DNA of 22,454 nt from Bremia lactucae (GCF_004359215.1 NW_027152095.1:1-22454), one strand, 5' to 3'. Positions 7,158 to 16,147 are shown, numbered from the stretch's first letter. Notes: generated by a model not told the origin, from the sequence alone. Numbers and translations: made by a program.

Positions 7158-9071
7158 TCAATAGTATGAAGCGTCCGTAAATCGAGAATCTTTGGTCCGA
7201 TAAAACGAAGACGCGTCATGATTGCTACTATCCCCTCGTCGGCGGGGTGCACCAGATGCCTCAAACTCGCTAAAGCCGCTGCTTTGAAAACTCGGGTCGC
7301 CATTGTAGTGGCTCTGGTCGTAATTACTATTCGTGGCCGCAAAACTCTCGTCGCCCATATATCTGCTCTCATCTGCCGTGGACATGCGGTATTCTGTCTG
7401 GCCGGACGCTTGAAAGCGCGTTTGGCCGTGATAATCACTTGCTGACGTCGATCGCGAGTCTTTGGGTTCAAAAAACGACTCGTCCAAAGACAAATCCGGT
7501 CGCTTTGTCGTCTTTTTCGACCCTTTTTGACCCATTCCATGCCATCCATTCGACAGATCTTGAATCGAATCGCCCCCAAAATCGCTCTCGTCCTCGGAAG
7601 CAAGATCCTCTCGATGTCGACTGTCATACTTTGATTGAAAGTGATTCCCCGAGTGACCAGAGCTATACATACTTTGACCATAAAACGACGACGACTGGGA
7701 CGAGTATTGCGAATACTGACTCGTACCGTGTGAAGAATTTGTTTGCGCCATTGGTGGCAAGGACATTTGAGAATGCGCTAAAGCGATTTGGCTTCGTGGT
7801 GTCAACATGTCGAGGTTTGGATCATTGTACGTAAGTCGACCTCCATCGTGATCGTAAGGCTCCTGATCGAATTGGCTATTGCCAGGATTTGGCGGGTAAT
7901 TGTCGTCACTAAACCCTGTTGGCGACATGTTGTGATTCTGATGATAATTTGCCGCCACTGTTGACGCTTGAGCCACGCCTTGAGTGTGATCGTGACGTCC
8001 TCTTTCAAGACCAGGGTCGTCGTCTTGGACCAGTTGATTGGTTTTCTTGTATACAAAGAGGGCGACCAGTAACACAAGCGCAATCGCGCCTGCCATCATT
8101 AAACCAAGCATTAACGTATTTGATGCAGTACTCGTGGCATTCGATGCTGCATCAGCTAATACGGACGCCGCGGCCGACGGCGATCCAGACGACGAAGATG
8201 ATCGCGACGTATCTGCTTCTTGCTTTGAATCCGTACCATTGTCGGATAAATTGTCTTGTTTCGTAGTCTTGTCACTTGTTTTACTTGTCTTTAAATCGAC
8301 TGTATTTGATTCGAGAGTCTCTTGAATCGTACTGGCATCCTTCTTCGTAGGAGGTTTCAAAGTCTGTTGGGTCTCGTTTAAATCACTTTTAGAGCCTACA
8401 CTGGCATCGTCGTCCGATCCAGACTCGGGATCGATGATTTGTTTCCTCACTTTTAAAGAAATTGATTTCGGTGGTGCATTTGGCACGGGTTTCGACTCCT
8501 CTGGCTTGATTTCAACTTCAGTTGGAGGACTGGAGGTTGGCTTGTCAAAATTAGCATTGCTGTCAGCCGTGGGGATGGCGTCGGACACAGGCGCTGTCTG
8601 TTGAAGAAGTGGGGACCTTGTAAACGTAACCTCCGTGGTCTCGTCCTTTGGCTTTACCACACCAGTCGCTTTGTCTCGATTGGCGTCGCGCTTTGCAGGA
8701 TCGACGGGTTTGTTAACAGGTAAAGGTTTGTCGGTAGCATCTACGTCCTTATTATTCACTCCCGGGGAAGCACTTGTCAAAGGCGCCCGTGTACTTGGTG
8801 CGTCGGTTGGTTTTAAAACCTCGGGCGTCGGTGTCGAGGGCTCTGCTGGTTCCGACGAGTCCGACGATGCATTCTGGTCAAGCAACCATGGCCGTTCTGG
8901 TCGTTGCGTCGCCAACGTTGGAACACGTCCATTATTGAGATCCTCTTTAAAATTCAAGACCGTTTCTGGATCCCCATCGCGACTTTGCACTGCAAAAATC
9001 TGTGCATTGGCCTGTGAATTCATGAGCAGTACCACCAGCACGAATCTGAGCCACCGTCGGTGGACCTGCAT
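7158..9071 (-). CDS. Single-pass type I membrane protein with S/T/P-rich ectodomain and Ser/Tyr-rich tail
   Basis: I do not recognise a named family. Start chosen at the ATG at 9071 because it opens a clear signal peptide (MQVHRRWLRFVLVVLLM, cleavage probably after ANA, residue 23); the frame is open 61 codons further upstream, but that extension would bury the signal. The protein is then 637 residues: an ectodomain of about 295 residues rich in Ser, Thr, Pro, Lys and Asp, with no cysteine cluster and likely O-glycosylated; one membrane helix at about 319-341 (LMLGLMMAGAIALVLLVALF) followed by KK; and a cytoplasmic tail of about 296 residues rich in Ser, Tyr, Gln, His and Asp, including SQYSQYSSQSSSFYGQSMY and ending RFTDASYY. 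The layout is like wall-stress sensors, which is only an analogy. It is intact and co-oriented with the phosphatase gene. A GTAAGT at 9214-9209 could mark a 5' intron. Confidence 0.85.
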   Translation of the reverse strand: MQVHRRWLRFVLVVLLMNSQANAQIFAVQSRDGDPETVLNFKEDLNNGRVPTLATQRPERPWLLDQNASSDSSEPAEPSTPTPEVLKPTDAPSTRAPLTSASPGVNNKDVDATDKPLPVNKPVDPAKRDANRDKATGVVKPKDETTEVTFTRSPLLQQTAPVSDAIPTADSNANFDKPTSSPPTEVEIKPEESKPVPNAPPKSISLKVRKQIIDPESGSDDDASVGSKSDLNETQQTLKPPTKKDASTIQETLESNTVDLKTSKTSDKTTKQDNLSDNGTDSKQEADTSRSSSSSGSPSAAASVLADAASNATSTASNTLMLGLMMAGAIALVLLVALFVYKKTNQLVQDDDPGLERGRHDHTQGVAQASTVAANYHQNHNMSPTGFSDDNYPPNPGNSQFDQEPYDHDGGRLTYNDPNLDMLTPRSQIALAHSQMSLPPMAQTNSSHGTSQYSQYSSQSSSFYGQSMYSSGHSGNHFQSKYDSRHREDLASEDESDFGGDSIQDLSNGWHGMGQKGSKKTTKRPDLSLDESFFEPKDSRSTSASDYHGQTRFQASGQTEYRMSTADESRYMGDESFAATNSNYDQSHYNGDPSFQSSGFSEFEASGAPRRRGDSSNHDASSFYRTKDSRFTDASYY

Positions 9072-10598
9072 TGTCCAGCCTCCGGAGCCCGAAGCGTCAC
9101 GCCAGCGCAACTTTCCTGGAATCTGCGCTGAAGGTTCGATAAAAACAGCTCTATTGTTCCCTGCACCAAAGTCTTGCGTAACCCTCTTGCCGGAATCAAT
9201 AGCAGTCCACTTACTTGCCACTATCAATTCAAAACGAGGTTGATCACGTGACAAGGCAAACTGTAGGAGTCGTTATTTTGAGCTTGTGCGGCACTGTGCC
9301 TTTAGCCGCATAAGAGTCAGATGTAAAAAACTCGCGAGTTGCCCGTGTCATGCACACACATGTCTTGGTTCTGCACCGACGTTCTTGGAAAAAGCAATCA
9401 TCGAGAACAGCTGTCGGCGCCAGTCTCGACCAATTGATACATACGGCAAGCGGCGGAATATCCGATCGCGTGATTTGTGCGTATTTGGCGTGAAACTTGG
9501 TCGCTCTCTGAGCTCGATTGGCGGCCCATTCAGTCGGTTTAGTCGGGAGGGGTGTGCAGTGCATTCTATATTGATAGAAACATTTGCTAAGATTCGTTCT
9601 TATTCCAGCTGACGGCTTTACGACAGACGCACGATATGGCAACTCTAGCGTAAAACTACATAACCTATAGATATTATCATTATATTTCACTTGGATTATT
9701 CGAGGTCCCTTACTCCAGCTCGCGTCCCCGTAGATTTCTCTTTTATGAAGCCAAAGCCTGGTAATATAGGCGATAAAGTTTAGCTTTGACCAAAAAAATA
9801 GTCATTCGCGCTAACGATCGGGACTGTTTATATTTAATAAAAAATGCTTACAGGAAACTGTGTTTGTATTTGTCAGGATAGCCTGCTATGTTATGGCTCA
9901 GCTGCGACATATAGGACGCACTGCAGCCAACGAGCTTACAATCGCACGAATTGTAAGCCTACGGACTCGGGACTATTGCGCCATATAAAGTTCAAGCATG
10001 AACAATCCAATATATGTGCATTATCGCGATTGTCTTCTGTGTGTTTGCGTGTTGACAACTTTGTCTTGCGTTAATTCTCTTTCAACATGCGACTATGTTA
10101 CATACTGGTTACAGTCGAGGCTGTTTCCTCGTAGGAATAGTTTACCCAATAATTGTAAGCAGAGAAATAGTTGTTTTGACAGGGAAAAAATGATGCGTCT
10201 TTCACGAAGCTGGCTCACATACCCAGCTAGAATTTATGTGACGAGCAAAATCTGATATGCTGTAGAATTTTTGCTTGAAGCTCTAGATGTTGAGAATGTT
10301 TCACATTTGATTGAGCCAGACAAAATTTACCTTTCATTTGAAGTAGAAAAATGAAATGAACAGAAGAGCCTGTCTTAAGAAAATCCCGAGTTAATTAATA
10401 AGATTCTTAAATTATTCATTTAACTTCGTCGTTAATCGAGCACATTTAATGATTAATAAACCTTTGTAATTTAATTATTAAATGCAATTTGAGGTCCCTT
10501 TTTTTAAATTTATTATTCATATAATTTTTCTTGATGAAAAAAATCAGATACTGTAAAATAATTGAAAGCACTAAACACGTCTGAAGAAATCTCGTATG
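9072..10598. other. Intergenic region, no gene supported
   Basis: The first part (9072-9700) is upstream of the membrane-protein gene and holds open frames on both strands (9244-9690 minus, 9286-9612 plus) without recognisable domains. From about 9700 it becomes increasingly AT-rich, strongly so at 10380-10560. It contains a hairpin at 9934-9958 (GCTTACAAT and ATTGTAAGC around a 7-nt loop). The AT-rich right part may include the missing end of the pogo transposon, but I could not find its terminal repeat. Confidence 0.5.
10594..10598. repeat. Left target-site duplication of the solo LTR (GTATG)
   Basis: GTATG directly precedes the LTR and is repeated at 11049-11053 directly after it. Five bp is the usual duplication length for LTR retrotransposon integrases. 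Its perfect preservation suggests that the insertion is younger than the surrounding relics. Confidence 0.88.
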
Positions 10599-11048
10599 TG
10601 TAACGGGGTGTATCGTTACATGAAATTAACACTTAAAGGCTGTTAATTAATATATTATCTAAAACGTAGAGAATATTTGGAGGATATTACTCTATGTAGT
10701 TATGTTCAAAATTCTTATCCATAAATAGGTATAGACCATTTTATCTATTTCGCAGACTAATCAGCTGTAGAGATAAACAAAAGAGAGATACAGATAAGAT
10801 CAGATAAGTATTCAATTGCATGTTTAGTATTAGATTATAATTAGGTTTGCATTTACAAGATAGATAGAAGAGATACTTACTTATATTAATACAGTTTTCA
10901 TTTAACCCTCTTTAAGTTAGTTGCCTTAAAGAGAAGTCTTCCTCTGCACGTACTAGTGTACGTGAAATAATGTAGGGCACCACTTGCAACTGAGGCAGTG
11001 CGAAATGGACTTGTACTGAAGCAGTTCAAGTCGTAGTGCCCCGTTACA
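10599..11048 (-). mobile_element. Solo LTR of a retrotransposon, 450 bp, with 5-bp target duplication
   Basis: The element runs from TGTAACGGGG to CCCCGTTACA, a perfect 10-bp terminal inverted repeat with canonical TG...CA ends. It is flanked on both sides by GTATG (10594-10598 and 11049-11053), a perfect 5-bp target duplication. There is no internal coding sequence, so it is a solo LTR left by recombination between the two LTRs. Its minus strand resembles the LTR at 16784: both begin TGTAACGGGGCAC, both contain CACGTACAC followed by AGAGGAAG, then CTGTATTAAT, and both end AACGA-ACACCCC. This sets the orientation. A MITE is less likely because of the similarity to an LTR that precedes a gag. 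Confidence 0.88.
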
Positions 11049-11053
11049 GTATG
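11049..11053. repeat. Right target-site duplication of the solo LTR (GTATG)
   Basis: Second copy of the 5-bp duplication, lying at the edge of the pogo transposase pseudogene. On the minus strand the transposase reading reaches this point, so the LTR entered at or just after its 3' end. Confidence 0.88.
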
Positions 11054-11059
11054 TCAGGC

Positions 11060-12580
11060 TGAGCGATTTGGTTTGTGCGGATTGCTCCAACGCTGTCCTT
11101 CATCTGCTGTACGGACTTGAGAAAACCCAGCGCGCCGCCATCCTGTTGCAGCCAGATTGTCTCAAGCAACTCGAGTGCTTTCTGAGCATCTACGACAGCG
11201 ATTCCTGCTCGTCCTCAGGCTGAGTCGGGAGGTGGTCCTCAATGATTTCATCCACGTCTGGAATGTATGATGTGATCCGCTCGGTAGGATAGTCTAGCAG
11301 GTTGCGGATGTTCATCACGATAGGATACCTGAAGCGTCTAATCTGATGTTCCATCTCCACCATGACTTCATTGTCAAGGCACTGCTCCTCTAGGACTGGT
11401 GCAGCATCAGCTGGTTCTGACCGGATGTTGCAATGCCGGTAACAGTTATGGATGGTCTCAATGCGGACATCGTTAGACCAAGTTGAGACTGACACCTAGA
11501 TAGCATGAAAGATGTTTATCTTTGCCGGCTCAACGACACCATTGTCGAGATCCTGAAGGAGCATACGGGAGAAGCTGCGCCTAGTAGGCTTTGAGGTTGC
11601 GTAGGATACCCTGGTCGCACGGCTGAAGCTTCGACGTCATGTTGGGCGAAATATAGTAGATTGTCGTGTTGCGAATTGCGATTCGCTGCGACAGATCAGC
11701 AAGCAGGACGTGTGCACTGCAGTTGTCCAGGATCAGCAGCACCTTGCGGTTTGCCATTCTCCCATCGAAGTCCCTCAGTCACTCCAAGATGATAATTTGT
11801 GTTATCTAGGCCTTCTTGTTGCTGCGATACTGATAGCCAAGGTTCTGGAGATTGACATGGCGGGAGCAGCGAGAAGTGGCGTAGTGCCAATGATCCATAG
11901 GGGCCTCTGTCGGACCCATCACCATTGCAGTAGACAGTCACATTTATTCCTTGTTTGCTTTCACCCCTTCAGCTCCCTGTTGCAAGCGAAGTGTCAGCTT
12001 GAAACAGAAGAGTTGCATTAGCCACCAGATAACAAAATTTGGTGTCCTTCGCAGAGTGCTTACCTGCATCCGATAGAACAAGCCAGTCTCACCCATGTTG
12101 TAGATATTCTTCCATTTATACTAATTGAGGACCTCGCATAAGGGAGAAAGCGCATCCTCCTCATCAACCATGTCCATCGCGCCGCTCTCTCCGAACTGCG
12201 ATAGGCGCGGATTCCATTCAGAGCTATATAGGATTCCAGCCATCCGTTGGAAAGCTGAAATAGTTCATGTCCTGGACAAAGAAGGTCCAAAATCCGCTCT
12301 GCATGTTCACGGGCAACGTCTCCGCTAAGACTGATACGATCCGAATGGGCATTAAACCAAGCCAGCAGAGCTGATTCCATCAGTGAATACATTACTGCTG
12401 TCTTCTGAAAGTCGAAGATGGTCTGCCTTCTTCTTCGGCGTGCTGGAGACCGTCGCCTGGCTGACCCCCAGCTGATATTTGTCCTGAAGTCAATTGACAA
12501 GCTGTGCCTAGATCAGTGCGGGATTCTATGTGTAATGTTTGCAGAGAGCCACACGGACATCGTCCGTCATTGTGGCGTGC
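11060..12580 (-). pseudogene. Pogo/Tigger transposase (CENP-B-like HTH plus DDE_1), broken
   Basis: Minus-strand order: an N-terminal HTH with DDVRVALCKHYT and KYQLGVSQATVS (12570-12430, three in-frame stops); a CENP-B-type HTH with ALLAWFNAHSDRISLSGDV and PGHELFQLSNGWLESY (12390-12230); the DDE nuclease with IYNMGETGLFYRMQ (about 12104-12063), LLILDNCSAHV (about 11743-11711) and SKLQPCDQGILRNLK (about 11646-11600); and a C-terminal part with NDVRIETIHNCYRHCNIRSE (11472-11413) and a tail to about 11060. The first catalytic Asp (usually NMDETG) is Gly; the second and third are present in DNC and CDQG. Several frameshifts and stops separate the blocks. A functional member would cut and paste DNA at TA sites. 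This copy cannot. Confidence 0.88.
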
Positions 12581-12702
12581 TCCTCCCAGAGGCATTGTTG
12601 ATGCGCTGCTGAGTTCTTCTTGGGGATTGTGGGAGAGGCCTTTCTTTTATAACCACATCCCTCCAAAAAAGCGAAATAATTAATTTATCTGTGGGATACT
12701 AC

Positions 12703-12773
12703 ACCTGTCTAAAATTCTAAACTTTTTAAATTTATCAGGAAAGGGCGTCCCAACATTATTAATTTAGACAGGT
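12703..12773. repeat. Subterminal inverted repeat of the pogo element
   Basis: ACCTGTCTAAAATT (12703-12716) is matched in inverted orientation by AATTTAGACAGGT (12761-12773), with one base difference in length. The outer copy is part of the CAGTATAACCTGTC terminus; the inner copy is 44 bp inside. Such repeats often bind the transposase, which is inference here. Confidence 0.75.
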
Positions 12774-12782
12774 TATACTGTA

Positions 12783-13599
12783 GTCGTTATTCAAAAATAG
12801 TCACAAATCTGAGTATTGTTATTTAATATTTCTCAATTGAAACGTATGATGTTAGCATACTCGCCGCTATCGACGTGTACACGCCCGTCGAAAGGTCGGT
12901 GAAAATATACTCGTCTTGTTCCACGAGACGGAAGAGTCATGCCGGTAACCTCCCAGATGGGAAGGCTTTTTATAAATCTTATACACGATTTGCGTTCGAC
13001 AAGTCTCATTTTAAATAGCTGAGCTTCTAACGCGATAGTGTCATAAAAATCATTTTCCAAGTCTGAGCATCTTCACAAAAAGATGCATGATACTAGCTAG
13101 ACTCATTCACGGTCTCAATTGCCAACCCTACTAAAGCATGGGCTATTTGCGCACGTACAAGCACTAAATAGCTCATGGCGTAAGTAATCAAGCGTTTGCG
13201 GGCCAAGACTTTTAAGGGGACTAAATAATCATGACGGGGCATATATTAAAGCCCACTCGCGCCCACCTATTATTTGCTGCCTGATTACTATTGCTCAAAG
13301 AGCGCATCCGCAGCGACAGGACCTTCCATGAAGAATTAAGCAACTTGGAACGAAAAATCGAGGAAATAAGAGCCTACAGAATTCATAGTATCATTCTCCT
13401 GATCGAATAAAGAATCCGTACCATATGAAGTGCCGAAAACCATATTTTTTATGGCTGTGCCAAATCGAAATTGTGCACTGCAATTTGCCAGAGTAGCAAC
13501 CATGCAACGGAATATAAAATTGTAATGGGGCATACTTCGGTTGAAGTGTACAATTCACAACACACCTTTTGCTATTAAGAACTTAGATAATAAATAAAG
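12783..13599. other. Spacer between pogo element and MULE, no gene supported
   Basis: A 75-codon open frame on the minus strand (13060-12833) ends RVYFHRPFDGRVHVDSGEYANII, which looks protein-like but matches nothing I know; it might be a fragment of an unknown gene or element. The frame at 13533-13336 has no recognisable feature. Otherwise I see nothing in this stretch. Confidence 0.4.
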
Positions 13600-13605
13600 G
13601 GGAAT

Positions 13606-13815
13606 GTTATTTCCACCCCACCATTTCGTTATTTCCACCCCATGCAAAAAAATACCGTCGCTGCCAACTTGATTCCGATTAGCCAATCAGAAGCATTATG
13701 TATAACGCTTCGCATATTTATTTATATGGGCGGAAAAAGACAAATAAGGGGTGGAAAAAATAATGACGGGTGGAAAAAATAATGACGGGTGGAAATAACA
13801 AATGCTGGGGTGGAA
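13606..13815. repeat. Left end of the MULE: inverted and tandem TTCCACCC repeats
   Basis: Two copies of GTTATTTCCACCCC lie at about 13607-13641; opposite them, at 13747-13815, a tandem array of about 19-20 bp units reads GGGTGGAAAAAATAATGAC and variants (three to four units). The two arrays are inverted relative to each other around about 105 bp that contain the CCAATCAG block. This could be the MULE terminus itself with repeated transposase-binding sites, or a small MITE of about 210 bp nested in it. Confidence 0.7.
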
Positions 13816-14127
13816 TGGCAAGTTGATGAAGTGGATAAAAAATACTTATTTAAGAGCCAGATATTCGGCGTTAAGGGCACCTGCGTGCATTGTGACCCTT
13901 ATTCCTGCAAATACTGCAAAGTCTTCAACGAATTGCTGCTTATACAATCTCAAATTCAGATGGATAAAAGGACTTATTTAAAAGAGCCAGAGATTGAGCG
14001 ATGGGGCACCTGCGTGCATTTTGACCTGATTGTATGCAAAGTTTCGAGCAATCCGCTACTTGAACAAACTCAAATTCAGATGGATCTCGTTGCCTTGATG
14101 ATTGATGCACATTATTATTTTTTGTGA
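13789..14127 (+). CDS. Small open frame with a two-fold internal repeat, unknown
   Basis: The 112-codon frame carries two copies of a 40-43 residue unit: GTCVHCDPYSCKYCKVFNEL...QIQMD and GTCVHFDLIVCKVSSNPL...QTQIQMD. At DNA level the spacing changes from 129 bp at the start of the unit to 120 bp at its end, a difference of 9 bp, which keeps the frame. The first unit has CVHC and CKYC pairs that could bind zinc, but the second unit has lost most of them. It starts inside the MULE terminal repeat region and overlaps the end of the transposase pseudogene on the other strand. It may be non-coding duplicated DNA that happens to be open. Confidence 0.3.
   Translation: MEITNAGVEWQVDEVDKKYLFKSQIFGVKGTCVHCDPYSCKYCKVFNELLLIQSQIQMDKRTYLKEPEIERWGTCVHFDLIVCKVSSNPLLEQTQIQMDLVALMIDAHYYFL
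13845..14085 (+). repeat. Imperfect tandem direct repeat, 120-129 bp period, two copies
   Basis: GGGCACCTGCGTGCATT recurs at 13875 and 14004 (129 bp apart), TTATTTAA-AGAGCCAGA at about 13848 and 13975, and CAAATTCAGATGGAT at 13951 and 14071 (120 bp apart). The copies differ by substitutions and by a 9-bp indel. They lie between the MULE terminus and the end of its transposase. Confidence 0.85.
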
Positions 14128-15203
14128 CGGTCTAGATCCAGTTGAGCGACCACGAGTACGCTAAGGGACAGAATTCTTGGAGCCATATCATCCAGACTGC
14201 AATTTATCGTAGCTGTTCCCATAATGGTTTCTTGATGGCGATACTCCACCATGTTGTAACGTTCTTTGACAGCCTCTAATATGGTGGCAACATTTTGTCT
14301 ACCCACTTCAGGCATGGCTGCAGGCGCAGCTGCATCCAAGCGCCATTAATGGTGGAAACTCTTAACAGTGAGAGGGCGGCCACTTCTTAGAAAAGCAGAT
14401 TATTTGATGCTGACAGGGTATTCCATTCTTGAATTACACGCAACTGAACAGGTTATGGTGGCATTGGTAGGATCTTCAGATAACTCATAGCTCAAAGCAT
14501 TTTCCTAGTGCGTATATTGAAATGCGGCGCACTACAGCAAAGAAAGGGATTTTCTGTGTTTGTGCATGACTTGCATTCGCTCCTACGACAGCTAAACACC
14601 AAGATTTTCAATCTGGGCTTAAGCAGCATGAGCTACGCGAGTTTGTACATCACCCAAGTTTTTTCCGGAACACTTATGTAGCTCTTTAACATATGATGAA
14701 GCCCTTCAGCTCTCGATGATGTGACGTGGCCAAAATGCATGCAATTCCTGGTGTATGCGTAAATAAATTAATTTTTATGTGTCAGACAGGTGGTATCCGG
14801 ATAGGCCAGCATGTTAGGCAGTGCAGTATATGTTGAGTGCATGCTTATCATGAGATTGATTTACACTTCCTCTGATTTCGAATAGATTACATCTGTCCGA
14901 CTCTTCACGAATTTATTCCAGTCATCCCCAGGTCCAAAAAACTTACGACAATTTGCTAGAGCGTTTTTTTAAATATGTTAAACGCATAGAAGATGGGTTG
15001 AGGTGGGAAATGTTATTTCAGGGCATTCTTTAGGGCAAATTCTCGGTCTGTTGTGATTGTCTGTGGCAGTTGATCGAGAGCCCAAAGGTAGTCCGCTTCA
15101 CGTTCATGCCTGATGAAAGCAATAGCAATTGGGAGGAAGTGTTGAAGCTTGTGACACCAGTGATATGGAGGATCCGGCATTATGAATCGATCACAGATAT
15201 CCT

Positions 15204-15257
15204 TACGCTTTGGTGGTGGACTGCACCTATCTAGGTGCAGTCCGCCACCAAAGCGTA
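15204..15257. repeat. 26-bp near-perfect foldback inside the MULE catalytic domain
   Basis: TACGCTTTGGTGGTGGACTG and six further bases (15204-15229) are followed after 2 nt by their inverted copy (15232-15257) with a single mismatch. On the minus strand the second arm as read first is the normal coding sequence up to ADCT; the other arm is an inverted copy that interrupts the reading immediately after this catalytic block. Confidence 0.93.
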
Positions 15258-15301
15258 TGGATGTCTGTAAAGGAGTTCCACAGATTTTTGGCTGGCATAG
15301 A

Positions 15302-15342
15302 ATAGGTGTGAAAAGATGATGATAATCATCTTTCACACCTAT
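15302..15342. repeat. 18-19 bp foldback in the MULE core
   Basis: ATAGGTGTGAAAAGATGAT (15302-15320) pairs with ATCATCTTTCACACCTAT (15325-15342), with one unpaired base, around a 4-nt loop. On the minus strand it covers GFIGVKDDYHHLFTPI; after it the reading is shifted with respect to what a MULE transposase should have, so the foldback coincides with a frameshift. Confidence 0.88.
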
Positions 15343-16147
15343 AAACCCACTCTGCATGATGCAGAATGTCAAATAGAGCGTCCAGTGGTGTACGATTGCG
15401 AAGCTCTTCTGCTCGCACCGCTGGCGCTCGTTGTAGATTGTCCTTCCTATTGCTTTTGTGCTGGGATCTATTTGGCGTAGGGTTGTGACAATTTCTTTCG
15501 GCGCAATCCCAGCCTTAAGAAGTTTTTGTACTAACAAATTTTGCTCTGATTGAAAGCGTCAGGCAGTCGGATGACTACTTATGTTGTCTGAAGGTTCATG
15601 ATTATGTTCCCTATGAAAAGTTCGCAGTTGCAAGCTGTTATCGCTTGGTAGACGCCCTGATAGACGAAACGGGCAATTAGTCAATCGGCTCGCAGAGTTT
15701 CGCGGCAACTCAAGTCATGTTGCTGCCCTTTGCAGGTAGGTACCACGTCGATCGCATTACAAAATAATCTTCTTTTTGTCGGAATTTAGGGTAGACACAG
15801 CATATCCTTCTGCATGAGCGAATTCGCGAGCTGCATCCGTCAGGGCCATTGTGCTGGGAAAGGATGCATTGGGTGGTGTGGTGGAAGCATTGTAGAACAG
15901 CCTGACAAGGAAGAAAGTAGAAATTGAGTGTGATATAGAGAATGTATTGTGATTGATAATAATTCGTAGGACCCGCTTGTTTACAAGTCAAAAAGAAGGA
16001 TATGGAGAGTAGATCAACTTGACCCAGCCCGATTCAAAACGATGTTTTTTTATCGTGAAAAAAAATATGCGGAGCGCAATAAGTAAGGCTTCTGATTGGC
16101 TAAAACAATCCCATTTTTATGTAGGTGATACGAAATACGAGTAGTAG

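Larger units (their letters stand above)
11054..12780 (-). mobile_element. Pogo/Tigger-type DNA transposon, 3' side displaced by the solo LTR
   Basis: The right edge reads, on the minus strand, TA then CAGTATAACCTGTCTAAATT (starting at 12780), the TA plus CAGT arrangement of Tc1/mariner-pogo termini. Inside lies a pogo-type transposase pseudogene. A subterminal inverted repeat (12703-12716 against 12761-12773) is close to the end. The opposite terminus was not found; it should lie to the left of the solo LTR, in the AT-rich region before 10594, if it survives. Confidence 0.75.
14125..15870 (-). pseudogene. MULE transposase with FAR1-like N-terminal domain, broken
   Basis: On the minus strand: ALTDAAREFAHAEGYAVSTL and a CDRRGTY block typical of FAR1/WRKY-GCM1-type zinc fingers (15860-15740, stops included); LTNCPFRL and HREHNHEPSDN (15690-15600); LLKAGIAPKEIVTTLRQIDP (15525-15465); GFIGVKDD (about 15347-15325); ADCT, the first catalytic Asp block of MULE transposases (about 15247-15236); AIAFIRHEREADYLWALDQL and TTDREFALKNALK (15128-15016); then WNKFVKSRTDVIYSKSEE (about 14920-14870), GHVTSSRAEGLHHMLKSYI (about 14730-14674), a CxxC/H region near FKNGIPCQHQI (about 14440-14408) and a tail near 14150 ending RTRGRSTGSR. 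At least six stops and frameshifts plus two foldback changes inside the core make it non-functional. Confidence 0.85.

Noticed and set aside
7130..7681. 183-codon open frame on the minus strand overlapping the membrane-protein tail
   Set aside because: Arg-rich shadow of the Ser/Tyr-rich tail in another frame, with no recognisable features.
8635..9243. 202-codon open frame on the plus strand
   Set aside because: It lies antisense over the 5' half of the membrane-protein gene, whose signal peptide, helix and composition make the minus strand the coding one.
9244..9690. 148-codon minus-strand and 108-codon plus-strand open frames upstream of the membrane-protein gene
   Set aside because: They overlap each other, have no domain, signal or repeat, and lie where a promoter is expected.
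10545..10555. ATACTGTA as the missing left terminus of the pogo element
   Set aside because: It has the same orientation as the right terminus instead of being inverted, and the match does not extend past eight bases.
10599..11048. A MITE with 10-bp terminal inverted repeats
   Set aside because: The TG...CA ends, 5-bp duplication and shared internal blocks with an LTR that precedes a gag relic fit a solo LTR better.
13747..13815. Short regular repeats resembling a CRISPR array
   Set aside because: The units are directly adjacent without unique spacers, the context is a eukaryotic transposon end, and the motif recurs inverted nearby.
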